DNA of 64,000 nt from Bog-756 sp963734435 (GCA_963734435.1 CAVTHA010000013.1:75476-139475); one strand, 5' to 3'. Numbered from the stretch's first letter, positions 41,773 through 50,998 are shown. A program made the numbers and translations. The notes: generated from the letters alone by a model not told the origin.

Positions 41773-41818
41773 CTGCTCTTCCTGCTCTTCGTCCTGCTCT
41801 TCGTGCTCTTCGTCCTGC
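41773..41818. repeat. TGCTCTTC-based repeat in the dnaK leader
   Basis: Four consecutive copies of TGCTCTTC with 9- or 12-base period (CCTGCTCTTCGT type) lie about 90-135 bp upstream of the dnaK start, between it and the HAIR-like site. This is part of the 465-bp gap between the divergent dnaK and ATP-grasp genes. Confidence 0.75.
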
Positions 41819-41833
41819 GACTACTATACCAAA

Positions 41834-41854
41834 CTTGAGTGCGTTGTATACAAG
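41834..41854 (-). promoter_or_regulatory. HAIR-like HspR operator at the dnaK promoter
   Basis: CTTGAGT-N7-ATACAAG matches the HAIR consensus CTTGAGT-N7-ACTCAAG in 12 of 14 arm positions with exact spacing. On the minus strand a TATAGT -10-like box follows at 41827-41822. A further ACTCAA half-site lies at 41877-41882. Position and spacing fit repression of dnaK by the HspR encoded in the same operon. The remaining gap to 42149 shows no gene. Confidence 0.75.
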
Positions 41855-42149
41855 TTTTCTACTAATCCCGCTGATACTCAATTGTCCCCGGACCGGCCAG
41901 CCCCCCTCCACGGGAAGAAAGTCCAGTTCAGAAGCGGGATTGGGTCACCTGACGGTCGGGACGAGAAACGGGTCGGCCACCCCCGGCGGTCCACCCCCTG
42001 CTCGATCGGGGGCCTCGGCGCCCGGGGCGCGGACCCCCCCGCCGGGAATCCGGGCGTCGACCGGGGGCGCCACCGGCCCGCCCACTAGTTAACCGGGTCG
42101 TAACGACGCGGACCCAGGCCGTTCACCCCTTCCGTTTACCGTCCACCTA

Positions 42150-43737
42150 GTGGCCCTGTCGACTGGACAGATCGACCCTGGTGAGTCTGACGTGGTCCTC
42201 TCCTCGTACCGCCCCGGCCGGGGCTGCGACGAGCTGCTCGGCACCAACGGGCAGCCGAGGCCGATCGCCGAAGAGCTGGTAGCTGCCCTGCGCCTGTCCG
42301 GACACGCCGGTCTGAACGATCGACAGGCCGCGGCCGACGAGGAGATACGTCGGATCGGGGTGACCTTTCAGATCCATGGTGACGATTCGGGCATCGACCG
42401 ACCATGGCCGTTCGACGTGATCCCCCGGCTCATCCATGCCGACGAGTGGAGGCGGATCCAAGACGGTCTTGCTCAGCGACTCCGGGCCCTCAATCTGTTC
42501 ATCGACGACGTCTATCACGACCAGCGGTCGATCCAGGCCGGTGTGGTGCCGGGCGACGTCGTCGTCCGATCACCCAACTTCCGACCCGAATGTGTCGGTG
42601 CCGATCCGCCCGGCCGGATCTGGGCCCACATCTGCGGCAGTGATCTTGTGCGCGGCGAGGACGGCACGCTCTATGTGTTGGAGGACAACCTACGGGTTCC
42701 CTCAGGGGTGTCGTACCTACTGGAGAACCGGATGGTGGCCAAGCGGGTCTTCCCGGAGCTCTTCCGGCGCTACAGCGTCGAGCCGGTGGATCCCTACATC
42801 GCCAGGCTTAGCCAGATGTTGACCCGGCTCCGGCCCGAGGTCGACGATCCCACCGTCGCCATCCTCACGCCCGGCGTCAACAATTTCGGCCTTCTGCGAA
42901 CACGCCTTCCTGGCCCAGCAGCTGGGAGCGGAGTTAGTGGAAGGAGGCGATCTCGTCGTCGTCGAAGACGTCGTCTACATGCACACCATCGACGGACCGG
43001 AACGGGTCGACGTGCTCTACCGGCGCATCGACGACGCCTATCTGGATCCCGAAGTGTTTCGACTGGACTCGCTGATCGGGGTGTCCGGAATCATGCGGGC
43101 ATGGCGTGCGGGCAACATCGCCATCGTGAGCGCTCCCGGTGCGGGAGTGGCCGATGACAAGGCGATCTACGGCTTCGTGCCTGAGATCATCCGCTACTTC
43201 CTCGGTGAGGAGCCGATCCTGGCCAACGTCCCCACCTGGCGGTGTGGCGACCCCGCCGATTGCCGCTACGTTCTCGGCCACCTCGACACCCTGGTGGTGA
43301 AACCGGCGACCGAGTCAGGAGGGTACGGAGTCGTGATCGGGCCGGCGGCCGGTCCCGATGCGCTGCTCAAGGTGGCGCAGCGGATCGAACGACATCCATG
43401 GAACTGGGTCGCCCAGCCGGTCATCTCCCTGTCGACGATGCCGACCCTGGTCAACGGTCGGCTCGAACCCCGCCACGTCGACCTTCGGCCTTTCACCATC
43501 CTCGGACCGACCGGCGCGTTCGTGGCGCCGGGGGGCCTCACGCGTGTGGCCCGGTCGTCGGGATCATTGGTCGTGAACTCGTCACAGGGGGGGAGCAGCA
43601 AGGACACCTGGGTGGTGAGCTCAATCACCCCCGACGGTACGTCCGGATGCACCCGACGAGGAGGCCACCCCGGCTCCGGCGCACGATCCGTCCGTCCGAA
43701 ACGGATCCGACTCGAAAGTCCTGTGATGACCCAGTGA
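42150..43737 (+). CDS. Circularly permuted ATP-grasp protein, DUF404/DUF407 type (one frameshift)
   Basis: The protein is about 529 residues. The N-terminal half carries FQIHGDDSGIDRPWPFDVIP, then HADEWRRIQDGLAQRLRALN and YVLEDNLRVPSGVSYLLENR. The C-terminal half carries VYMHTIDGPERVDVLYRRID, VVKPATESGGYGVVIGP and PRHVDLRPFTILG. These are the marks of the permuted ATP-grasp ligases. An extra T in the run at 42884-42886 separates the halves; correction gives NNSAFCEHAFLAQQLGAELV. It probably ligates a carboxyl group to an amine using ATP. The family is repeatedly encoded with alpha-E and transglutaminase-like proteins, as here, and is proposed to make small peptide tags. The substrate is unknown. 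Confidence 0.86.
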
Positions 43738-45779
43738 GCAACCTCATACGTGAGAGGCCGGTGTCACTGCTGGCCCGGATGGCCGAAGTGCTCTACTGGG
43801 CCGGCCGCTATCTCGAGCGGGCGGAGGACATCGCCCGGGTGGCAAGCGTGCACAGCGAGACCCATATCGATCTTCCGGTCGGCGAAGATGTGGGGTGGGC
43901 GCCGTTACTCGATATCACCGATTCGGCGGATCTGTTCGTCGAGCAGTTCCCTCAGGCGAACACCGGGCGTGGTTCCACCTGGTCGGCGCCTTCGTTGGAG
44001 GACCGCATCACCGGCTTCGTACTGTTCGACCAGAGCAACCCGGGCTCGGTCATGGCGTCGATCTACAACCTGCGACGCAACCTCCGGCAAGCCCGGCCGG
44101 TTGCTCCGAGAGAAGTGTGGGAGCTGTCCAACGAACTCTGGGCCTCGCTGAAGAACAGCGAGGCTGAAGTACACACCCGCAATGAGCGGGTGCGATGGCT
44201 TCGCACCGTCGTCGACGAGTGTCACCGCATCAACGGAGTTCTGTTGGGGACCATGCGACGGGATGAGGCTCTCTCGTTCTTCCGCATCGGCCAACAGTTG
44301 GAGCGAGCCTCGATGACCTGCCGGGTGCTCGCGGCACGAGCCAACAACGCCACCGCGACATCGGGAGAAGACCTGTACCTTGACGCCCATCACCGGGCCA
44401 TCCTCCGCTCCCTTGCGTCGTACCAGCCATTTCGACGCGCCACCCCGACCGGTCGGGACGCCGGGGTCCTGGTGGAGTTCCTCCTCCGGGATCAGTACCT
44501 GCCACGCTCGGTGAACACCTGCCTCACCGAGCTACGGGACCTGGTCAAGACTTTGCCGGGGAGCGAGGCTGTGCTGGAGCGGTGCACGGACGCCTCGGTG
44601 GCGGTGGCCGCCGCGCCGACGATGGAACTGGACCCGATCGGCCTCAAGTCGTTCCTGATCGTGCTGCAGAGCGCGATCGCCAACCTCCACGACGAGGTCT
44701 CCGGGTCCTACTTCCTCCCGGCTCCCGTGCCCGAGCGCCCGGCTTCACCCATGGGGAACGGGGCGGTGCACCCGGCCCCGCCTGGCCTGGTCCTGGCCGG
44801 CCGGTCCCCCAACGTGATCGGCAATCCGGGCACAATCCGCGAGATGGAAGGAGCCGACGTCGATGGACGCCGGGGAATGACCTGCCGGGTCACCCACCTG
44901 ACCACCTACGAGTACGACGGGCCGGTCGAGCATGCCTACAACGAGGCACACCTGCGGCCGAGGACCGAGAATGGACAACGGTGCCTCAGTCACGAGCTCG
45001 AGGTGACTCCTGAGCCGGTGGCCTGCAGCGAGACGGTCGATCCGTTCGGCAATCGGGTCACGATCTTTTCGGTTCGGGGAGGCTTCACCGTCCTGTCGGT
45101 CAAGGCTACGAGCGAGGTCGTCACGGCTACCCCGCTGCCTGCCCCGTCCGGACCGCCGTGGGAGTCCGTCTGCATGATGCTCGACGTCGATCGCAAGGCG
45201 GCGGGCCGGGAGGCTCGGCGATATCGAGCTCCCTCCCGGCTGGTGCCCGCCGACGACGTGTTCGCCGAGTACGCAAAGGCCGCGTTCCAACCCTCGCGTC
45301 CGGTGCTGGAGTCGGCATCCGATCTGACCTCCCGCATCTACCGGCAGTTCGCCTACGAGCCCGGAACCACCTCGGTCACGACCCCGCTGCTGGAGGTGTA
45401 CGAGCACCGGCGAGGTGTGTGCCAGGACTTCGCTCACCTGATGATCGCGTGCGTTCGGTCGATCGGTCTCGCCGCCCGCTACGTCAGCGGGTACATCGAG
45501 ACGCCGCCTGCGTCCGAGCGAGACGCATTGGTGGGCTCGAATGCGTCTCACGCTTGGGCCGCGGTCTACCTCCCGGGTTGGGGATGGGTGGACTTCGATC
45601 CGACCAACAACCAGATGGCGAATAGCTCCTACGTCACCACCGCCTGGGGTCGCGACTACTGGGATGTCTCTCCCCTCAGGGGATCGGTCGAGGGCGGAGG
45701 AGGCTCCCATCGACTGCACGTTTCGGTGGAAGTCGAGCGGATAAGCGAGGAGGCCGAGGAGCGAGCCGTCCAGGCATGA
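43734..45779 (+). CDS. Alpha-E domain protein joined to transglutaminase-like protease domain (fusion possibly artefactual)
   Basis: From the GTG at 43734 (overlapping the ATP-grasp stop), residues 1 to about 330 form the all-helical alpha-E (DUF403) domain, opening LLARMAEVLYWAGRYLERAE. Residues from 382 form a transglutaminase-like protein: MTCRVTHLTTYEYDGPVEHA, then the triad Cys563 (RRGVCQDFAH), His606 (ASHAWAAVYLP) and Asp620/622 (WVDFDPTN). In most genomes these are two genes. The junction at 44874-44880 reads GGA-ATG-A, and dropping one A yields GGATGA, a stop overlapping a start, so an indel could have merged them. The cluster may build and cleave a peptide modification; that is inference. 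Confidence 0.85.
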   Translation: MSNLIRERPVSLLARMAEVLYWAGRYLERAEDIARVASVHSETHIDLPVGEDVGWAPLLDITDSADLFVEQFPQANTGRGSTWSAPSLEDRITGFVLFDQSNPGSVMASIYNLRRNLRQARPVAPREVWELSNELWASLKNSEAEVHTRNERVRWLRTVVDECHRINGVLLGTMRRDEALSFFRIGQQLERASMTCRVLAARANNATATSGEDLYLDAHHRAILRSLASYQPFRRATPTGRDAGVLVEFLLRDQYLPRSVNTCLTELRDLVKTLPGSEAVLERCTDASVAVAAAPTMELDPIGLKSFLIVLQSAIANLHDEVSGSYFLPAPVPERPASPMGNGAVHPAPPGLVLAGRSPNVIGNPGTIREMEGADVDGRRGMTCRVTHLTTYEYDGPVEHAYNEAHLRPRTENGQRCLSHELEVTPEPVACSETVDPFGNRVTIFSVRGGFTVLSVKATSEVVTATPLPAPSGPPWESVCMMLDVDRKAAGREARRYRAPSRLVPADDVFAEYAKAAFQPSRPVLESASDLTSRIYRQFAYEPGTTSVTTPLLEVYEHRRGVCQDFAHLMIACVRSIGLAARYVSGYIETPPASERDALVGSNASHAWAAVYLPGWGWVDFDPTNNQMANSSYVTTAWGRDYWDVSPLRGSVEGGGGSHRLHVSVEVERISEEAEERAVQA

Positions 45780-45908
45780 CCTCCTGAGGGGCCCGTCTTC
45801 TGAGGTCCGTCCAGCAGTCCCGGACCGCGGGACCATCCAGCTCGTCAACGAGCCCTCCCGACAGTGCGGAGATCGTGTCCCGGGAGCCTGCACGATTACG
45901 CTCTGGTC

Positions 45909-46664
45909 ATGCCCGAGCTGGTACTTCTGCGCCACGGACAGTCGGAGTGGAACGCGGAAAACCTCTTCACCGGCTGGGTCGACGTCGGACTCACCCCGCT
46001 GGGAGAGTCCGAGGCCAGTGAGGCGGGAGAGCTTCTGGCCGACCAGGCCGACCTCGACCTGCGCATCGTGCATACCTCCTTGTTGACCCGGGCCATCCGC
46101 ACCGCCGAGCTCACGCTCGAAGTCGCCGGACGGAGCTGGTTGCCGGTGCGGCGCCATTGGCGGCTCAATGAGCGGCACTACGGCGCCCTGCAAGGCAAGA
46201 ACAAGCGCCAGACGGCGGCCGAGCACGGCGAAGCCCGGGTCAAGGAGTGGCGGCGCAGCTACCGGGTCCCGCCTCCTCCGGTCGACCGGGGCACCGAGCA
46301 CGACCCGTCGGGTGACGCCCGCTACCGTGACGTGCCCGCTTCGCTCCTCCCCCTCACCGAGTGCCTGTCCGACGTGGTGGACCGGGTCCTCCCCTACTGG
46401 GACGACGTCATCGTGCCGGATCTCCTGGCCGAGGGATCGAGAGGCGGTGCTGTGCTGGTGGTGGCCCACGGCAACAGCCTGCGCGCCCTGCGCAAGCACC
46501 TGGACGGGATCAGCGACGACGACATCGTCGGCCTCGAGATCCCGACCGGTATCCCGTTCCGCTACCAGTTGGCCGACGACCTCTCCGTGCGCTCGGCGGA
46601 CTACCTGGGCGACCCCGAGGCGGCCAGGGTCGCGGCTGAGGCCGTGGCCCGCCAGGCCGGCTGA
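45909..46664 (+). CDS. gpmA: 2,3-bisphosphoglycerate-dependent phosphoglycerate mutase
   Basis: The 251-residue enzyme interconverts 3- and 2-phosphoglycerate in glycolysis. The catalytic phospho-His is in LLRHGQSEWN near the N-terminus, with RRHWRLNERHYGALQGKNK and VVAHGNSLRALRKHLDG as other signatures. The ATG at 45909 is the natural start even though in-frame codons reach 45864. It is monocistronic, convergent with glnB, and separated from it by a likely terminator. Confidence 0.94.
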   Translation: MPELVLLRHGQSEWNAENLFTGWVDVGLTPLGESEASEAGELLADQADLDLRIVHTSLLTRAIRTAELTLEVAGRSWLPVRRHWRLNERHYGALQGKNKRQTAAEHGEARVKEWRRSYRVPPPPVDRGTEHDPSGDARYRDVPASLLPLTECLSDVVDRVLPYWDDVIVPDLLAEGSRGGAVLVVAHGNSLRALRKHLDGISDDDIVGLEIPTGIPFRYQLADDLSVRSADYLGDPEAARVAAEAVARQAG

Positions 46665-46701
46665 GCGCCCACTCCGAGGTTCGTCACCACGCCGGGTGCG
46701 C

Positions 46702-46731
46702 GGATGGCCGACCCATGAGGGCCGGCCATCC
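46702..46731. terminator. Two-way stem-loop between gpmA and glnB
   Basis: GGATGGCCG (46702-46710) and CGGCCATCC (46723-46731) form a perfect 9-bp stem with a 12-nt loop between convergent genes. A T-richer stretch follows on the plus strand. Confidence 0.6.
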
Positions 46732-46795
46732 GTCGTTCAGGTCCTTCTGTCCCACAACGCCGCCGCAACCCGTCGACAGGGCGAAGCCGACGACC

Positions 46796-47134
46796 TCAGA
46801 GCGCGTCTGAACCCCGCTCTCCGGTGCGAACCCGGATCACCTCCTCGATGGGAAGCACCCAGACCTTGCCGTCACCGATCTTCCCGGTTCCCGCATTGTC
46901 GACGATGGTCGAGGTCACCTCGTCGACCTGGGAATCGTCCACCAGGACTTCGAGCCGTATCTTCGGTACGAACTCGACCTCGTACTCGGCTCCCCGGTAG
47001 ACCTCGGTATGGCCTCGTTGGCGTCCGAAGCCCTGGGCCTCGGTCAGGGTCAGACCATGGACCCCCAGGCTCTTCAAGCCCTCCTTCACCTCGTCGAGCT
47101 TGAACGGCTTCAGCACCGCCACGATCAGCTTCAT
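46796..47134 (-). CDS. glnK: Nitrogen regulatory protein PII (GlnB/GlnK)
   Basis: This 112-residue PII signal protein senses 2-oxoglutarate and ATP/ADP and gates the ammonium transporter. It shows MKLIVAVLKPFKLDEVKEGL, the T-loop with the modifiable Tyr in YRGAEYEVEF, and the B-loop TGKIGDGKVWVLPIEE. It sits 40 bp downstream of amt on the same strand, the usual amt-glnK order. Under nitrogen limitation the pair is likely driven by GlnR from the box array at 48865-48902. Confidence 0.95.
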   Translation of the reverse strand: MKLIVAVLKPFKLDEVKEGLKSLGVHGLTLTEAQGFGRQRGHTEVYRGAEYEVEFVPKIRLEVLVDDSQVDEVTSTIVDNAGTGKIGDGKVWVLPIEEVIRVRTGERGSDAL

Positions 47135-47174
47135 TGTTCTCCTTTCAGGGATTCGGTCGTAGTGGTCCTGTCAG

Positions 47175-48737
47175 CTACCCGGCTCCACCAGGTGGTGAGC
47201 CGTCATCCGGTTTGGCCCCGGCCAAGGACGGAGGTGGCTCGTCACCGGCCATCGAGAAGGCCCCGACCCGCTCGGCGAATGTCTCCTCGGGGAAAGCCTC
47301 TTCACCGTGGATGGCCAGGTCGCCGACCTCGAGGATCTCATCCTTGTACCTCGCTCCTCGGAGTACCAGGCCGATGAGCTTCATCAGGATGAACGTAACC
47401 AGCGCCGACCAGAATATGACGAAGACGGCGGCCCGGAACTGTTCCCACAGCTGGTGGGCAGAGCCGGTGTACATAAGGCCGTTGACCGAGAACGGCACAC
47501 ATTTCCCGCCAGATGCCGCGTACTGGTTCGCCGTGGTGGCGACGACCTGCCCGGCCGCGTCCAGATGGCCGCAGCCGTATTCGAGCATGTTCGGGTCACC
47601 GAATATCCCGAGTAACAAGCCGCCGAACAAGCCGGCGATTCCGTGGGTGTAGACCACCCCCAGGGCGTCGTCCACCTTGGAGAACGGGCGCACCTTGGAC
47701 AGGAAGTTCCACGCCACCCAGACGACGCCGGAACAGATGGCCCCGACCGCAATGGCCCCTCGCCCGTTGACCCAGCCGGCGCATGGTGTGATCCCGACCA
47801 GGCCGCAGATCATGCCGTTGACAGCACCAAGGAACGTCGGTTTCTTCTCTTTGGTCAGCCAGGCGTCGAGGGCGATCCAGACGATCACACCCACGGCGGT
47901 AGCCAGGTTGGTGTTGACGACGGCGGCAGCTGCGTCTGCTCCCGCGTAGTACGGGTCACCGCCGTTGAAGCCGTTCCAGCCCAGCCACAGGATGCCGGCG
48001 CCGACCGCCGCCATCACCAGGTTGTTGGGTAAGGCGTGTTGTCGATCACGGAGGAGCCGCGGTCCGAGGACCCAGGCGGCCACGAATCCCGACACACCGG
48101 CCGACATGTGGATCACGAAACCGCCCGAGAAGTCGAGCGAGCCCTCCTGGGCGAAATAGCCCCCGCCCCAGAGCAGGAACGCGTCGATGGCGTACACAAA
48201 GGTCGACCACAGTGGCACCAGCAGGCACCAGGCCAGGAACTTGATCCGACCGAGCACGCTCCCGAGGAACAGAAGCGGGGTAATGGCCGCGAACACGAAC
48301 TGGAAGTAGGCGAGCGAGGACGTCGGGAAGTGGAACGGGATGACTGTGTTGGCCGCCGACACGGCCTGGCCCTGTTCACCCACGCTGTCGGTGATGCCGC
48401 CGGGTTTACCGACCAGGTTCTCGAAGAAGTGCTTGACCCATCCCACACCGGTCAGCTGTGTCTGCACGCCGTCGTGCACCCCCCCTCCGACCGAGGTTGC
48501 ACCGAATCCCATCTTGTAGGACCACAGCACCCAGCCGATGAGCACCAGCGAGAAGCCGGCGAACATCATGGCGAGCACGTTGACCGCCCACTTCTTCGGC
48601 ACGATCGACGCGTAGAGGACGGCCAGGCCGGGGAGGCTCATGAGTCCGACGAACGTGGCGGCGGTGATCTGCCACGTGTTGTCGGCCGGGTTCAGCCAAC
48701 TGGGATAGGGAACCTGTGTCACTGCTGCAGCTAGCAC
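47175..48737 (-). CDS. amt: Ammonium transporter (Amt/MEP/Rh family)
   Basis: The 520-residue protein has about 11 membrane helices. The pore His pair is visible in DFSGGFVIHMSAGVSGFVAA and GVVYTHGIAGLFGGLL, with the family segment AVNVLAMMFAGFSLVLIGW. A large extracellular insertion (PNMLEYGCGHLDAAGQ to GGKCVPFSV) has two Cys that may form a disulfide, and the cytoplasmic C-tail (about 60 residues) is longer than usual. The start is a GTG at 48737 after GGAG. Partner: the PII protein next to it. Confidence 0.94.
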   Translation of the reverse strand: MLAAAVTQVPYPSWLNPADNTWQITAATFVGLMSLPGLAVLYASIVPKKWAVNVLAMMFAGFSLVLIGWVLWSYKMGFGATSVGGGVHDGVQTQLTGVGWVKHFFENLVGKPGGITDSVGEQGQAVSAANTVIPFHFPTSSLAYFQFVFAAITPLLFLGSVLGRIKFLAWCLLVPLWSTFVYAIDAFLLWGGGYFAQEGSLDFSGGFVIHMSAGVSGFVAAWVLGPRLLRDRQHALPNNLVMAAVGAGILWLGWNGFNGGDPYYAGADAAAAVVNTNLATAVGVIVWIALDAWLTKEKKPTFLGAVNGMICGLVGITPCAGWVNGRGAIAVGAICSGVVWVAWNFLSKVRPFSKVDDALGVVYTHGIAGLFGGLLLGIFGDPNMLEYGCGHLDAAGQVVATTANQYAASGGKCVPFSVNGLMYTGSAHQLWEQFRAAVFVIFWSALVTFILMKLIGLVLRGARYKDEILEVGDLAIHGEEAFPEETFAERVGAFSMAGDEPPPSLAGAKPDDGSPPGGAG

Positions 48738-48864
48738 GGGTTGAGTGCTCCTCTCGTGAGATGACCGCCGTCTGCACCACCGTCAACATTCGACTGAGGC
48801 ACGAGGGGCGCCAAGGCCAAGACAGGGAGTTGTGTCCTGCTGCCGCAAACAATGCAGGTCGGGG

Positions 48865-48902
48865 ATTACGGCACGGTCACGCCCGTGTTACCAACGCGTG
48901 AA
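48865..48902 (-). promoter_or_regulatory. GlnR-type box array upstream of amt
   Basis: Four pentamers lie exactly 11 bp apart: ATTAC (48865), GTCAC (48876), GTTAC (48887) and GTGAA (48898); on the minus strand TTCAC, GTAAC, GTGAC, GTAAT. The GlnR consensus is GTnAC and GAAAC pentamers with 6-bp spacers, which gives the same 11-bp period. The site is about 130 bp upstream of the amt start, in the 329-bp gap 48738-49066 that otherwise holds no gene. Confidence 0.6.
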
Positions 48903-49066
48903 CTGGCCCGAAGGACCAGGTCAAAGGCGGTCGACGCGTCGGGACCGAGACGTGTACCCTCTGGCGCCGTGGCGGCGGCCGGGTGCGACAGCGCGCGGGA
49001 CCGTCCATGTGCCAGGCGCACTCGTTGGTGTACCTATGCCGGCTCAAGACGCCGGCATGGTTCGAT

Positions 49067-49675
49067 TCAGCCGGCCCTGCGTTCCCCGCCGGGTTTTGGT
49101 TTGGTCGCCCTTCCCGGAGAGGTTGGCGGCGTATAGCGCTTGTTGGACGAGCCGCGCCCCGTCGCCGGAGCGGCGGCCCGCGCCACCTTGAGTCGTTGCT
49201 GCAGACGGTAGGAGCGGACGAGCAGCCAAGCCCCGGCAAAGATGTAGGGGAGTCCGAATCCCCAGAAATGCAGGTTGAAGATGGAGAGCCCGTAGAGGGC
49301 CATGGTGATGGCGAGATAGAGCCGCTTCCGGAGCCAGGCCGTGACGAGCATCACCAGGGCGAGGGCCACTGACACCGCGCCAAGCTCGACATACAGCGAC
49401 GGGTTGACGTGCAGTTTGTTGATCGCACCATTGCTGAGCAGGGACTTCGGGTCGTTGGCCACCAGGCTGGCCGAAATGATGAACCCGAGCGCCGCCGCGA
49501 TCGGAGCCGCGATGAGACCGATCAGGCGTTCCCGATCGTCAGCCCGTTTGACTGCCGCCTCGAGCTCGGGGACGGTCGTCGGGTACTCGCCCCCGGTGAT
49601 GTTCGGACCTGCGTCCGCCGAGTCGGCCGGCCTGACCATGGCGTCGCGCCAACGCTCCCACAGGCTTCCGGGCAT
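49067..49675 (-). CDS. Conserved membrane protein, function unknown
   Basis: The protein is 202 residues with four predicted helices: RLIGLIAAPIAAALGFIISA, a second from LYVELGAVSVALALVMLVTA, LYLAITMALYGLSIF, and GFGLPYIFAGAWLLVRSY. The soluble N-terminus is acidic; the C-terminus is basic and Pro/Gly-rich (RYTPPTSPGRATKPKPGG). No catalytic motif is seen. It precedes another membrane protein on the same strand with a 90-bp gap, so a functional link is uncertain. Confidence 0.72.
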   Translation of the reverse strand: MPGSLWERWRDAMVRPADSADAGPNITGGEYPTTVPELEAAVKRADDRERLIGLIAAPIAAALGFIISASLVANDPKSLLSNGAINKLHVNPSLYVELGAVSVALALVMLVTAWLRKRLYLAITMALYGLSIFNLHFWGFGLPYIFAGAWLLVRSYRLQQRLKVARAAAPATGRGSSNKRYTPPTSPGRATKPKPGGERRAG

Positions 49676-49764
49676 GGTGCAGGTTAGCGCGCACCATCTC
49701 CCGGGGCGAAGCTGTGGCGTCGGTCCTAGCTATCAGCTTCGGCTGGTCACGAACCAGGTTCGCG

Positions 49765-50391
49765 TCAGTGGGCGCGGCGCCGTCGACGAACGAGCAACGC
49801 GGCAGAGAGGGCCAGCGCCAGGGCGAGCAGGAGGAGCACGGTCGGGAGGATGAAGACTCGCCACGAGGCCTGCTCGCTCGCCACGGTGGCGACTGTGGCG
49901 AGGAGTGCAGGGTCACCGGGAACGGTCACCGCCCGGAACTTCGCGCCGGTCAGCGGAGTGGTGTTGCCGGCGAAGCCTTCGTTGTAGTGGTGTCCGTCGA
50001 GGGTGAACGTCGCCCGGCAGTCGTAGCCGACGAGGTTGCTCCCACTGCCCCCCATCAGCCCGATGCACCCGGACACCGTGGCGTCGACGACGACGCCATG
50101 CTGGTGGAACTGGTCGATCTGGGCATTCCTCTCGGCCCCGGTGACGAACAGCACGACGCTGGTGACGACCAGAGCCAATAGACCGGCGCCGATGAGCACC
50201 CAGGCCACCCATCGAACGTCGACATCGACGCCGGCTCCCCGAAGGGTCGTGACCGGACGGTCCGTCGGCTCGCCCGCGGCTGTCAGGTCACCGCCATCGG
50301 GAACGGCCCCGGCGGGAACGATCCCGGCGGGAACGGCCCCAGGAGTAACGGGTCCGTTCGGAACGGTCGGGTTCGTCGTGGTCATCGGCAT
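49765..50391 (-). CDS. Two-helix membrane protein with DUF3592-like extracellular domain
   Basis: The 208-residue protein starts at ATG 50391 with a repetitive Pro/Val/Gly N-terminus (VPAGIVPAGAVPDGGD). Two helices (WVLIGAGLLALVVTSVVLFV and VFILPTVLLLLALALALSAA) flank a domain with GVVVDATVSGCIGLMGGSGS and YDCRATFTLDGHHYNEGF. Two Cys in that domain may pair. A single domain between two helices with a V-x-A-T-V-x-x-C start resembles DUF3592 proteins. Its role is unknown. It is divergent from the cyclic-nucleotide-binding gene, 184 bp apart. Confidence 0.65.
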   Translation of the reverse strand: MPMTTTNPTVPNGPVTPGAVPAGIVPAGAVPDGGDLTAAGEPTDRPVTTLRGAGVDVDVRWVAWVLIGAGLLALVVTSVVLFVTGAERNAQIDQFHQHGVVVDATVSGCIGLMGGSGSNLVGYDCRATFTLDGHHYNEGFAGNTTPLTGAKFRAVTVPGDPALLATVATVASEQASWRVFILPTVLLLLALALALSAALLVRRRRRAH

Positions 50392-50575
50392 CCATCGCCC
50401 AAGTGCTGATTCGCCCACGACCCGGGTCGGCCACCGGCGATCACGAGATGGTAGCCGTCGTCGCTCGGCAAAAGAATCGATGTCGCGGCCCCGGCGCGGC
50501 GGCCCTCGTGTGCCCAGCTCGCCGTCGAACGCTCGACCCGGGCAGGCCGGAATCGGCTGCGGTAGCCTCGCCGCC

Positions 50576-50998
50576 ATGGCGGCGCGTCCCAAGGCCCTGG
50601 ACCTGAAGAGCATCTGGCTGTTCTCCAGCTGTACCGGGTCCGAACTCCGCAAGATCCGCAGCTCGCTTGACGAGATCGAAGTGCCCAAGGGGAAGGTCCT
50701 CGTCGAGGAGGGAAGGATCGGACTCGAGTTCTTCCTCATCGTGGCGGGCAAGGCGTCGGTCACCCGCAACGACAAGAAGGTGGCCACCCTGGGACCGGGC
50801 GACCACTTCGGTGAGATGGCCCTCCTCGACCGGCATCCCCGGTCGGCCTCGGTGGTCTCCGAAACCGATATGGACCTGCTGGTCCTGTCGCAACGTCAAT
50901 TCAACGGGCTCCTCAACACGGTCCCCACCATCGCCCGCAAGATGCTGGCCGCCATGGCCAACCGGCTGCGCGAAGTCGACGCTCTGGCCTACGACTGA
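50576..50998 (+). CDS. Stand-alone cyclic-nucleotide-binding domain protein
   Basis: The protein is 140 residues, a single cNMP domain: EIEVPKGKVLVEEGRIGLEF, then ATLGPGDHFGEMALLDRHPR and SASVVSETDMDLLVLSQRQF. The phosphate-binding cassette GEMALLDRHPRSASV has the conserved Gly-Glu and Arg-Ser/Ala. No DNA-binding HTH or membrane domain is attached, so it is not a CRP-type regulator. It may act as a small regulatory subunit. The start at 50576 gives a sensible N-terminal helix. Confidence 0.83.
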   Translation: MAARPKALDLKSIWLFSSCTGSELRKIRSSLDEIEVPKGKVLVEEGRIGLEFFLIVAGKASVTRNDKKVATLGPGDHFGEMALLDRHPRSASVVSETDMDLLVLSQRQFNGLLNTVPTIARKMLAAMANRLREVDALAYD

